Source of the DNA: CAYGBW01 sp964348185
GTDB lineage: Bacteria > Desulfobacterota > BSN033 > WVXP01
Length of the DNA stretch: 19,671 bases
Reading direction: 5' to 3'
Assembly (NCBI GenBank): GCA_964348185.1
Contig: CAYGBW010000080.1
Span: 1 to 19,671, forward strand
Positions 1 to 7,270 of the stretch are shown piece by piece. A program made the translations under genes and the position numbers. Every line of letters begins with the position of its first letter. The stretch's first letter is position 1. Under the pieces are notes generated by a model. It searched no databases. It was not told where the DNA came from and was given only the letters and a program-made list of their open reading frames with translations.

Positions 1-160
1 GTCGTTCGATCTTCCGAACTCGGCCTAGCGGCCTCAGACAGCGGAATCTCGCCCCTTCGGGGACACTCCCTTCGCCAAGACGGGTAGCCCAAAAACTCCG
101 TAATGTTCGCTCCAGGGACGTTTTTCAGTGACGACTAGTTAGGAAAGCGCCCGTATCCCT

Positions 161-307
161 TTGAGGGGGCGTCAACATGAATATGCCTTTGATGGGGTCA
201 CTCTCAACGAAGTGAAGCGCCTCAATGACAAAAAATTCGAGAAATCCCCGTTGCCCAGAACTCTGGCCGAGAAGTCTGACTTGCCAAATACTTGCCCCTT
301 CTGGTAA
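161..307 (+). pseudogene. Possible gene remnant or small ORF (48 codons)
   Basis: A plus-strand frame is open from the TAG at 140-142 to the TAA at 305-307. It has no in-frame ATG, and the first plausible start is a TTG at 161. The translation is hydrophilic and protein-like (it contains YAFDGVTLNEVKRLND and ends in NTCPFW), but I recognise no family. It could be the 3' end of a decayed gene whose upstream part lies in another frame, or chance. The last eight codons lie inside the left arm and loop of the hairpin at 284-315, an arrangement that suits a terminator at the end of a gene. No good ribosome-binding site precedes the TTG. Confidence 0.25.
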
Positions 308-315
308 GTATTTGG
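284..315 (+). promoter_or_regulatory. Strong hairpin directly upstream of the first gene
   Basis: The arms CCAAATACTTGCC (284-296) and GGTAAGTATTTGG (303-315) pair over 13 bp with a single G-U wobble and enclose a 6-nt loop. The right arm is followed by TGTTTT, a weak U-tract, and then by the TTGGAGG ribosome-binding site at 324-330. It could be a terminator for something upstream, an attenuator, or a dyad operator. The sequence does not decide between these. Confidence 0.6.
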
Positions 316-336
316 TGTTTTGATTGGAGGCTTTCT

Positions 337-1134
337 ATGGATAATGCTGCGATTGAGCGAATAATCGTGGATTTCACCGGCTCCTATCCGCGGCAGCAAA
401 AAGTCGAAACAGTCTGGCGTAAACCCGTTGTACGATTTGCCTCTGCTCAAGACCCTCTTTTTGATCGTTTCAAAGAGATCATTCGATCCACTCACACGAC
501 TCCTCGTGAACTGCTGCCTGGGGCGAGGAGCGTGGTCGTCTATTTCATTCCTTTTTCAAAAGGACTCCACAGAGAGAACTTCAAAACGGAGTCCTATTGT
601 TCCAGGAGTTGGGCGGTGGCCTACCTCGAAACGAACCGGCTCATTTCCGAGATCAACGCGCACCTCAAGAGCGAACTGGATTCACACAGCCATCGGGTGG
701 CCCTGATTCCTCCGACCCACAACTTCGATCAGGAAAGCCTCATGAGTGACTGGTCTCATCGACACGTGGCCTACGTGGCCGGAATCGGGCGTTTCGGTGT
801 CCACAATCTGATCATCACCGAAAAGGGTTGCACGGGCCGTCTCGGAAGTTTCGTAACCGATCTGGCTCTGGAGCCATCGCCTCTGCCCAAAGAAGAATTG
901 TGCCTCCAGAAGGCAGGCATCGACTGTCTCAAATGCGTTGAACGATGTCAATACGGTGCCCTCTATGGAGATCGATCCGACCGCCGGGCCTGCTATCGGC
1001 AGTGCCTGGTCAATGACGAATACCACCGAGATCTCGACCTGACCGATGTCTGTGGGAAGTGCTGTGCGATGGTCCCCTGCAGTGTGACCAATCCAGTGAC
1101 AAGAGGGAGAGGGGCAACAAGACACATCAAATGA
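337..1134 (+). CDS. QueG-like protein with double [4Fe-4S] cluster domain
   Basis: A 265-residue protein resembling the epoxyqueuosine-reductase-like family of iron-sulfur proteins. The ATG at 337 is chosen because TTGGAGG sits six bases upstream; the frame is open further 5', but without a start signal. The region around residues 140-178 (VAYVAGIGRFGVHNLIITEKG) matches the family segment just before the clusters. The C-terminal part has Cys189, 197, 200, 204, 219, 223, 239, 242, 243 and 248. These include a CxxCxxxC group and a later CGKCC...C group, enough for two [4Fe-4S] clusters. True QueG reduces epoxyqueuosine in tRNA using cobalamin. This shorter relative has no assured cobalamin site, so it may instead be an electron-transfer or corrinoid-related reductase. 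It stands 115 bp upstream of the oxidoreductase genes, on the same strand. Confidence 0.75.
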   Translation: MDNAAIERIIVDFTGSYPRQQKVETVWRKPVVRFASAQDPLFDRFKEIIRSTHTTPRELLPGARSVVVYFIPFSKGLHRENFKTESYCSRSWAVAYLETNRLISEINAHLKSELDSHSHRVALIPPTHNFDQESLMSDWSHRHVAYVAGIGRFGVHNLIITEKGCTGRLGSFVTDLALEPSPLPKEELCLQKAGIDCLKCVERCQYGALYGDRSDRRACYRQCLVNDEYHRDLDLTDVCGKCCAMVPCSVTNPVTRGRGATRHIK

Positions 1135-1249
1135 CGGAGTCGTGAGACGAAGGCGATGCTTGACAGGAGGGACGCATAGGGGTTCAGTATGCAGAGCTTC
1201 CTGATATGAATTCTACAGCATTCGTCATCGAAAGCAAGATGGGGGCTTC

Positions 1250-1804
1250 ATGAAAGAGGTTCGCATCCACGGAAGGGGAGGGCAGGGGTCCCTGGTACTG
1301 GCTCAGTTTATCGCCATGGCCGCTCTCGAGGATGGAAAATTCAGCCAGGCCTTTCCCTTTCTCGGAGGAGGAGGAGAACGGCGTGGAAAGCCGATTCAGG
1401 CTTTTGCTCGGATTGACGATCGATTTATCCGCCTCCGTAGCCGGGTTCACCAGCCCGATTACGTCCTGGTTCAGGACGCCACCCTTCTCGATGAGGTCGA
1501 TGTCCTGGAGGGTCTGAAAAAGGGAGGAACAGCCCTCATCAATACGGAGAAGTCGTTGTCACCGTCCCAGGGAGAAGGCTTGATTCGATGGGTTGAGGTT
1601 CCAGCGTCTCGGATCGCCCGGGAAGTTCTGGGCAGGCCTCTGATGAATGCCGCTCTGCTGGGAGCATTCTGTGTGTTGACCGAAGAAATCAGCTTCCCAT
1701 CCATTGAAAAGGCCATCAAAAAGCGGTTCTCCGGCGAGGTGGGATATCAGAATGTAGAGATTGCACGAAAGGCCCATGAGTATTGTCGAAGGGAGGGACT
1801 GTGA
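1250..1804 (+). CDS. 2-oxoacid:acceptor oxidoreductase, gamma subunit
   Basis: A 184-residue gamma subunit (PorC-like) of a thiamine-diphosphate and iron-sulfur 2-oxoacid:ferredoxin oxidoreductase, which oxidatively decarboxylates a 2-oxoacid to an acyl-CoA in the cytoplasm. It starts with MKEVRIHGRGGQGS: the GRGGQG motif at residues 8-13 is the hallmark of this subunit, which takes part in CoA binding. AFPFLGGGGERRGKP (about 34-48) and LINTE (about 96-100) are also typical. A GGGGG run ending five bases before the ATG acts as ribosome-binding site. The TGA overlaps the GTG start of the next gene (GTGA), which indicates translational coupling. The substrate cannot be read from the sequence. 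Gene order and subunit types recall phenylglyoxylate dehydrogenase (PadE equivalent), but pyruvate, 2-oxoisovalerate or 2-oxoglutarate are possible. Confidence 0.9.
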   Translation: MKEVRIHGRGGQGSLVLAQFIAMAALEDGKFSQAFPFLGGGGERRGKPIQAFARIDDRFIRLRSRVHQPDYVLVQDATLLDEVDVLEGLKKGGTALINTEKSLSPSQGEGLIRWVEVPASRIAREVLGRPLMNAALLGAFCVLTEEISFPSIEKAIKKRFSGEVGYQNVEIARKAHEYCRREGL

Positions 1805-3525
1805 GGACAACGATCGGCGCTGTGGTTGAGGGAGGGACTTCTGTCAACTACAAGACAGGAGTCTGGCGCGAATATCGACCTGTTTTTGCTGCTCGCCTTG
1901 CACCCTGCAGGGACGCCTGTCCTGCTGGAGTCGATGTTGCGGGTTTTCTCCGACAGGTCAAGGAGAGACGCTTTGACCGAGCCTGGCACATCATCATGGA
2001 AGAAAACCCGTTCCCCAGCATCTGCGGTCGAGTCTGTGGCCATCCGTGTGAAGAGGCCTGCAACCGGAAGGAGTTCGATGAACCTCTGGGCATCAATGCA
2101 CTGGAGAGATTCGTGGGCGACCACGGTCTCAAGAACGCGATGAAGGTCCCAAGCCCAAAGGTCGAAACAGGGGAAAGGATTGCCGTCGTTGGCGCTGGAC
2201 CAGCAGGACTGTCCTGCGCCTATCACCTGAGGCAGCTGGGCTACGCCGTCGAAGTGTTCGAACGTTCGTCCCTGGCCGGTGGTATGCTGAAATGGGGCAT
2301 CCCCGACTATCGACTCCCACGGACGATTCTGGAAAGCGAGATTGAGAGACTCCGCTGCCTGGGAATCAGGATCGAGACGCAGGTTTCTCTGGGTAGCGAC
2401 TTTCTTACCGAGGGCCTCAAAGAATTCAAAGCTGTATTCCTGGCCCTAGGGGCTCAAAAGAACCTGGGGCTCGCTATTCGTGGAGAGAATCTTTCAGGGG
2501 TCCTGTCGGGTCTCGAATTCCTCCGAGCGATCAAAGACGGGAAGCCCTCCGATCTGGGGAAACGGGTTGCCGTGATCGGTGGGGGAAACACCGCGATCGA
2601 CGTTGCTCGGACGGCTCTCAGATTGGGCTCAGAGCCCATCCTGATCTATCGCAGATCCCGCAGCGAAATGTCCGCCATGGCGAGCGAAGTTGCCGAGGCA
2701 GTGAAGGAGGGGACCCGGATCGAGTTCCTCACCTCTCCCGTTGCCATCACCGAGTTGAGGGGCCAGGGGCTTCGATTGGAATGCATCAGGAACATTCTGG
2801 ACAAAGTCGGCAAAGATGGAAGAAGAAAGCCGGTTCCTGTGGCAGGGTCTAATTTCTTCATTGAATCCGATACGATTGTCGTTGCCATTGGAGAGGGGAT
2901 TGATTCAGAAGGGCTGCCCCGATCCCTGGAAAGGACAGCAGGAGGGGTCGTCGTTGATGAATGGCATGCCACGGGGTTCCCGGGCGTCTTCGCGGGTGGT
3001 GATCTCACGGCGGGACCTCACACAGTCTCTCATGCCCTTGGCTCGGGCAAAAGGGCGGCTTTGGCCATCGACGCTTTTTCCCGGGGATGGGACAGAGACC
3101 GGCTCAATTCGGTTTTCCTGGGAAACCGCGGTACCCTCTCGATGGCCCAAAGGATCGATCCCCGTCTAACGACCCATGGGAACATCGAGGTCGTCAAATA
3201 TGAAGACTTGAATTGCTCCTATTTTGAACCCAGGCCACGGGAAAGGATGCCCCAAATCCTCAATGGAACGAGGAGGATTGGGTCATTTGATGAAGTCAAC
3301 CTGGGGTTTTCCGAGAAAAGAGCCATCAAAGAGGCCGAGCGCTGCCTTCATTGTGGCACGTGCAGCTTCTGCGAGAACTGCCATACGTTCTGTCCAGACA
3401 GCGCCGTTTTGAGGAAAGACCAGGACGAGGCATTTGACATCCATTACGAGTTTTGCAAGGGTTGTGGAATCTGCGCCTATGAATGTCCGAGCCATTTTAT
3501 TGAGATGGTTCGAGAGGAAAAATAG
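1801..3525 (+). CDS. 2-oxoacid oxidoreductase flavoprotein (GltD-like) fused to 2[4Fe-4S] ferredoxin subunit
   Basis: A 574-residue fusion. Residues 10-35 hold the TG-WR-xRPV type motif seen in ferredoxin-oxidoreductase delta subunits. Cys36, 40, 75, 79, 83 and 87 form the N-terminal iron-sulfur region of GltD-like proteins (CRDACPAG, CGRVCGHPCEEAC). Two Rossmann dinucleotide sites follow: VVGAGPAGL near 129-137 for FAD and VIGGGNTAID further on for NAD(P)H. The last 60 residues carry two ferredoxin clusters (CLHCGTCSFCENC...CP and CKGCGICAYECP). The protein probably passes electrons from the alpha/beta core to NAD(P), like PadH plus PadF in one chain. Start: GTG at 1801 overlaps the upstream stop; GGGAGG at 1791-1796 is only four bases away. 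An in-frame TTG at 1783 would add six residues. The 10-mer GGGAGGGACT occurs at 1791-1800 and again at 1830-1839. Confidence 0.9.
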   Translation: MRTTIGAVVEGGTSVNYKTGVWREYRPVFAARLAPCRDACPAGVDVAGFLRQVKERRFDRAWHIIMEENPFPSICGRVCGHPCEEACNRKEFDEPLGINALERFVGDHGLKNAMKVPSPKVETGERIAVVGAGPAGLSCAYHLRQLGYAVEVFERSSLAGGMLKWGIPDYRLPRTILESEIERLRCLGIRIETQVSLGSDFLTEGLKEFKAVFLALGAQKNLGLAIRGENLSGVLSGLEFLRAIKDGKPSDLGKRVAVIGGGNTAIDVARTALRLGSEPILIYRRSRSEMSAMASEVAEAVKEGTRIEFLTSPVAITELRGQGLRLECIRNILDKVGKDGRRKPVPVAGSNFFIESDTIVVAIGEGIDSEGLPRSLERTAGGVVVDEWHATGFPGVFAGGDLTAGPHTVSHALGSGKRAALAIDAFSRGWDRDRLNSVFLGNRGTLSMAQRIDPRLTTHGNIEVVKYEDLNCSYFEPRPRERMPQILNGTRRIGSFDEVNLGFSEKRAIKEAERCLHCGTCSFCENCHTFCPDSAVLRKDQDEAFDIHYEFCKGCGICAYECPSHFIEMVREEK

Positions 3526-3527
3526 TC

Positions 3528-4712
3528 ATGAAAACGATGGAGATCCTTGAGGGATCAATGGCTGTCGCTCTAGCCGTCAAGGCCTGCAGGCCAGGGGTCA
3601 TCTCAGCCTACCCGATTAGCCCCCAGACCCACATTGTGGAGACCCTCGCAAGGATGGTGGCAGACGGCGAATTGAACTCCCAATACGTCCTCGCCGACTC
3701 GGAATTCTCAGCGGCCTCGATTATTTACGGCGCTAGTGCAGCGGGGGTTCGAAGTTACACGGCCTCATCTTCCCAGGGTCTGCTCCTTATGACCGAAGTC
3801 ATCTACAACGCCGCAGGGACCCGCCTTCCCATGGTCTTGACCGGGGTGAATCGGGCGATCTCGGCACCCATCAGTATTCAGGTTGACCATCAGGATACCC
3901 TCTCCCTGAGGGATTCAGGCTTGATTCAATTCTACGCGGAAAGCGCCCAAGAAGCCTACGATATGCACATCCAGGCCTTTCGACTAGCCGAAGATCCCGA
4001 CATTCTGCTCCCTGTGATGATCTGCATGGATGGATGGGTTCTCACCCATGCCTATGAGCCAGTCACGTTAATCGACCAAAAGTCCGTTGAAGCCTTCCTT
4101 CCACCCTATCGCCCCCTTCACATGCTGGATCCCGAACATCCCCTCACCTTTGGATCCTATGCTGAGGACGACATTCTTATGGAGTTGAAATATATGGTTC
4201 AAGCGGCCATGGAGCGGGCCAAAGGGAAATTCGGGGAGATTTCTTCGGATTTCCATCGACTCACCGGACACTCGGGCCTGGGACTGATTGAGACCTACCA
4301 GACTGAAAAAGCAGATGTCCTCCTGGTCGGCATGGGATCGATGGTGGGAACGATCAAAGAGGCCATTGATGCAATGAGGGCCGACGGCATCCCGGTTGGA
4401 CTCATCAAGCTTCGCTGTTACCGTCCCTTTCCCGCAGAGGCTATTCTTGAGTGCACTCAGCGTGCTCAAGCCCTTGCGGTTCTGGATCGCGGTTTTTCCA
4501 TGGGGAGCGAAGGCCCCCTGTCCTTAGACGTGAAAGCTGCCCTGTCGGGTCAGGAAAAACCCCACATCTTCAGCTTCATCACCGGTCTTGGCGGGAGGGA
4601 GGTCACGACGGAAACCATCCGAAGCATTACGGTGACGAGCATGGAGGCCATAGAATCCCGCCGACTCTTGAAAGGCAGCCAGTGGGTTGATTTGAATCGG
4701 TCACTTCTGTAG
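3528..4712 (+). CDS. 2-oxoacid:acceptor oxidoreductase, alpha subunit
   Basis: A 394-residue alpha (PorA-like) subunit containing the pyrimidine-binding region of the thiamine diphosphate site. Visible family segments are EGSMAVALAVKACRPGVISAYPISPQ at the N-terminus (with the YPISPQT signature), the ADSEFSAASIIYGAS helix near 57-71, TASSSQGLLLMTE near 78-90, and the C-terminal swivel domain with LLVGMGSMVGTIKEAID and GLIKLRCYRPFP. Length is normal for the family. It starts two bases after the flavoprotein stop, with GAGAGG upstream, and is followed nine bases later by the beta subunit, so these genes form one tight operon. Like its partners it fits the phenylglyoxylate dehydrogenase (PadG) or pyruvate/2-oxoisovalerate oxidoreductase types; specificity is unknown. 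Confidence 0.93.
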   Translation: MKTMEILEGSMAVALAVKACRPGVISAYPISPQTHIVETLARMVADGELNSQYVLADSEFSAASIIYGASAAGVRSYTASSSQGLLLMTEVIYNAAGTRLPMVLTGVNRAISAPISIQVDHQDTLSLRDSGLIQFYAESAQEAYDMHIQAFRLAEDPDILLPVMICMDGWVLTHAYEPVTLIDQKSVEAFLPPYRPLHMLDPEHPLTFGSYAEDDILMELKYMVQAAMERAKGKFGEISSDFHRLTGHSGLGLIETYQTEKADVLLVGMGSMVGTIKEAIDAMRADGIPVGLIKLRCYRPFPAEAILECTQRAQALAVLDRGFSMGSEGPLSLDVKAALSGQEKPHIFSFITGLGGREVTTETIRSITVTSMEAIESRRLLKGSQWVDLNRSLL

Positions 4713-4721
4713 GAGAAAACC

Positions 4722-5657
4722 ATGATTCCCAACAGAGATGCGCAGGAACTTTTTGCCCCGGGTCACAGGGCCTGCCCAGGCTGTGGCGAGGCCATTGCCA
4801 CCCGTTGGATTTTGAAAGCCACAGGGCGTAACGTCATTGTGGTCTCTCCCACAGGGTGTTTGGAAACGTTCACATCCCCGTACATGTTTTCCCCTTGGAA
4901 GGTCCCCTGGATTCATCCCCTGTTCGAGAACGGGGCGGCTGTGGCATCGGGCATCGAGGCAGCCCTCAGATACAAAGGCCGGTCGGATATCAAGGTGGTG
5001 GTGATCGGGGGAGATGGGGCTACCTTCGATATCGGCATGGGTGCCCTTTCGGGGATGTTTGAGCGAGGTCACCCTGTTCCTTATATCTGCTATGACAATG
5101 AGGCCTATATGAACACGGGTGTTCAACGCTGTAGCTCCACCCCTCCTTTTGCCTCAACAACGACCGAACCCGTTGGCCGCCTGTCTTGGGGCAAGGACCG
5201 GCCCAAGAAGAACATGCCGGCTATTGCGATGGCCCATGGCGTTGACTACGTCGCCACGGCGTCGGTCTCCCATCCCAAAGACCTGTACGATAAGGTCAAA
5301 AGGGCCCTGGCTATGAAGGGACCGTCCTACATCCAGGTTCACACGCCCTGCCCCAGCGGATGGGGGTTCCCTCCGGAGAAGACGATTGAGATTGGTCGAT
5401 TGGCAGTAAACACGGCTTTGGCCCCCCTGTTTGAAATGGAGGCGGGCAAGGTTACCTCTGTTCACAAAATAGAGAAAAAGGTGCCCGTGGAAGCATACTT
5501 GATGGCTCAGGGGCGCTTCAAACATCTATTTCAGAGTGAGGAGGCAAAGAAAGAGGTCGCCAAAATCCAGGGGATTGCAGACCAGAGTATTGAAAGACTG
5601 GGTCTCGTTGAGAAGCGTATCGGAGGAACGATACGGGATCAAAGCAAAGCGCTTTGA
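4722..5657 (+). CDS. 2-oxoacid:acceptor oxidoreductase, beta subunit (ThDP and [4Fe-4S])
   Basis: A 311-residue beta (PorB-like) subunit that binds the thiamine diphosphate phosphates, magnesium and the proximal [4Fe-4S] cluster. Cys18 and Cys21 (ACPGCGE), Cys46 (PTGCLE) and Cys210 (PCPSGWG) are all present, so the cluster site is intact. The cofactor motif GGDGATFDIGMG (96-107) and YDNEAYMNTG (124-133) provide the magnesium and diphosphate ligands. It starts nine bases after the alpha gene with TAGGAG as ribosome-binding site. Together with the gamma, flavoprotein and alpha genes it completes the enzyme. The C-terminal 80 residues beyond CPSGWG are charged and helical, as in other beta subunits of this group. 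Confidence 0.94.
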   Translation: MIPNRDAQELFAPGHRACPGCGEAIATRWILKATGRNVIVVSPTGCLETFTSPYMFSPWKVPWIHPLFENGAAVASGIEAALRYKGRSDIKVVVIGGDGATFDIGMGALSGMFERGHPVPYICYDNEAYMNTGVQRCSSTPPFASTTTEPVGRLSWGKDRPKKNMPAIAMAHGVDYVATASVSHPKDLYDKVKRALAMKGPSYIQVHTPCPSGWGFPPEKTIEIGRLAVNTALAPLFEMEAGKVTSVHKIEKKVPVEAYLMAQGRFKHLFQSEEAKKEVAKIQGIADQSIERLGLVEKRIGGTIRDQSKAL

Positions 5658-5703
5658 GAAGGGTTCGTTCAATCATGAAGATCATCGTAGCAGGGGGATG
5701 ACA

Positions 5704-7155
5704 ATGAAGCTGAAGGGTGGTGCCGAATACATCAAGAGTCTGAGAGAGTTGACCCCCATCATCTATTATAAGGGGAAAAGGATTGAGGACGTAACCCGCC
5801 ATCCAGCGACGGCTCCCCACGTTCGCGCAGCGGCCATGACGTATTCCCTGGCCAACTCCAAAGCGTATCGGGACCTGGCCACAGCCACCTCCCATCTGAC
5901 CGGCCAGACCATCAGCCGTTTCACCCACGTCCACCAGGACATCGAGGACCTCATCAAGAAGATCAAGCTGCTTCGGGTGCTCGGACAGAAGACGGGCACC
6001 TGTTTCCAGCGCTGCGTTGGTTGCGACGGCATCAATGCGACCTATTCCGTGGCTTACGAGATCGACGAGAAGTACGGCACGGACTATCTTGAACGTTTCA
6101 AGAATTGGCTCACCTATATCCAGGATGAGAACCTCATGGTGGTGGGGGCCATGACCGATCCCAAGGGCGACCGTTCCAGGAGCCCAGCTGACCAGCCAGA
6201 CCCAGACCAGTATGTTCATGTCGTGGACCGGAGTCCCAAAGGAATTATCATACGGGGGGCCAAGCTCCACATGACCGGAGCGGTCAACTCTCACGAGATT
6301 CTGGTTATGCCCACCACGGCCATGGACGAGCGCTCCAGGGATTACGCAGTGATCTGCGCATTGCCCGTAGACGCCCCTGGGGTCACCATGATCTTCGGGA
6401 GACAGGCCAACGACGGCAGGCGAGATAGGCGTGAAAGGATCGACGTGGGCAACCCTTCTTTTGGAGCCGTGGGCGGGGAGGCAGTCATCGTTTTCGATGA
6501 TGTCTTCGTGCCCAGAGAAAGGGTTTATATGGATGGGGAGACCGACTTCACAGGTTCTGTTGTGTACCGGTTCGCTGCCCATCACCGGGCCAATTACGGC
6601 GCTTGCAAAACCGGTCTGATGGACGTCCTGATCGGCGCCGTGAGCTATCTATCCCAGATTCAGGGGACATCTCAGGCCTCTCACGTTCGGGAAAAGGTCA
6701 CAGAGATGATTCACCTTTGTGAGACGCTGTATAGCTCTTCCATTGCATGTTCAGCCGAGGGTTGGCCGACTCCCTCTGGGGCCTACATGGTAAACACCAT
6801 GCTGGCTAACGTCTGTAAGCAGAACGTCACCCGGTTCCATTTTGAGGTTGCCCGTCTCGCCGTGGACCTGGCGGGTGGGTTTCTCGCGACCGTTCCGAGC
6901 CAATACGATTTGAAAAGTGAGGAAGTCGGCCACCTGGTCAAGAAGTATTTCTCAGGGGTTGAGGGGATACCCTCGGAAGACCGGATCAAAATCGCTCGAC
7001 TCATTGAGGCTATGACTGGAGGGACGGCTTTGGTGGAGTCCATGCACGGTGCAGGTTCACCCCAGGCTCAAAGGATCATGATCTTCCGAGAGGGGAACCT
7101 GGATCACAAGATCAAACTGGCCAAGGCATTGATAGGGATCCCTGCCAAAGGGTAA
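5704..7155 (+). CDS. 4-hydroxybutyryl-CoA dehydratase / vinylacetyl-CoA isomerase family enzyme (AbfD-like)
   Basis: A 483-residue [4Fe-4S]/FAD enzyme closely resembling AbfD, which dehydrates 4-hydroxybutyryl-CoA to crotonyl-CoA by a ketyl-radical mechanism and isomerises vinylacetyl-CoA. Recalled AbfD cluster ligands Cys99, Cys103, His292 and Cys299 correspond to Cys100, Cys104, His294 and Cys301 here, in GTCFQRCVG and HHRANYGACKTG. The catalytic candidates Tyr298, Lys302, Glu259 (GGEAVIVFDDVF) and the Glu of ESMHGAGSPQ (about 445) are also present, so the enzyme should be active. The ATG at 5704 is preferred: AGGGGG lies six bases upstream, whereas the in-frame ATG at 5698 directly abuts that run. 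It follows the oxidoreductase by 46 bp, so it likely acts in the same pathway. The precise CoA ester is unknown, since the family includes paralogues of unproven substrate. Confidence 0.88.
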   Translation: MKLKGGAEYIKSLRELTPIIYYKGKRIEDVTRHPATAPHVRAAAMTYSLANSKAYRDLATATSHLTGQTISRFTHVHQDIEDLIKKIKLLRVLGQKTGTCFQRCVGCDGINATYSVAYEIDEKYGTDYLERFKNWLTYIQDENLMVVGAMTDPKGDRSRSPADQPDPDQYVHVVDRSPKGIIIRGAKLHMTGAVNSHEILVMPTTAMDERSRDYAVICALPVDAPGVTMIFGRQANDGRRDRRERIDVGNPSFGAVGGEAVIVFDDVFVPRERVYMDGETDFTGSVVYRFAAHHRANYGACKTGLMDVLIGAVSYLSQIQGTSQASHVREKVTEMIHLCETLYSSSIACSAEGWPTPSGAYMVNTMLANVCKQNVTRFHFEVARLAVDLAGGFLATVPSQYDLKSEEVGHLVKKYFSGVEGIPSEDRIKIARLIEAMTGGTALVESMHGAGSPQAQRIMIFREGNLDHKIKLAKALIGIPAKG

Positions 7156-7270
7156 TTCAGAGGAGAAGAAAGGACGGTCCGGGAGGATGGGAGTTCCAGA
7201 GGTTTTTCCTCAGTCATCCGACGGGGGGGACCTTTCGCCATCCAAGAGACCGGGCTGAGGGGTATTCACG

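Larger units (their letters stand above)
1..336. other. Upstream region without a convincing gene
   Basis: No complete gene is visible here. Short GC-rich inverted repeats occur near the window edge (GGCC-tagc-GGCC at about 25-36 and CCCC-ttc-GGGG at about 54-64). A short plus-strand frame runs from the TAG at 140-142 to a TAA at 305-307 and ends in a strong hairpin; both are listed separately. The minus-strand open frame across 172-495 has no family resemblance and overlaps the first real gene, so it is not called. Confidence 0.5.

Noticed and set aside
172..495. Minus-strand frame of 107 codons at the window start
   Set aside because: It overlaps the first real gene, has no recognisable domain, and its composition is low in coding signal.
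1160..1190. TTGACA with a CAGTAT-like -10 upstream of the gamma subunit gene
   Set aside because: Spacing is 19 bp and the -10 matches only three of six bases; too weak to call.
5518..6585. Long minus-strand open frame (355 codons) opposite the AbfD-like gene
   Set aside because: It lies fully antisense to a conserved enzyme, is rich in His/Gly/Val as expected of antisense frames, and has no family features.
7187..7258. 23-codon frame with an adjacent GGGAGG, possible leader peptide before DUF362
   Set aside because: The Shine-Dalgarno-like bases abut the ATG, there is no terminator/antiterminator pair, and no codon run suggests attenuation.
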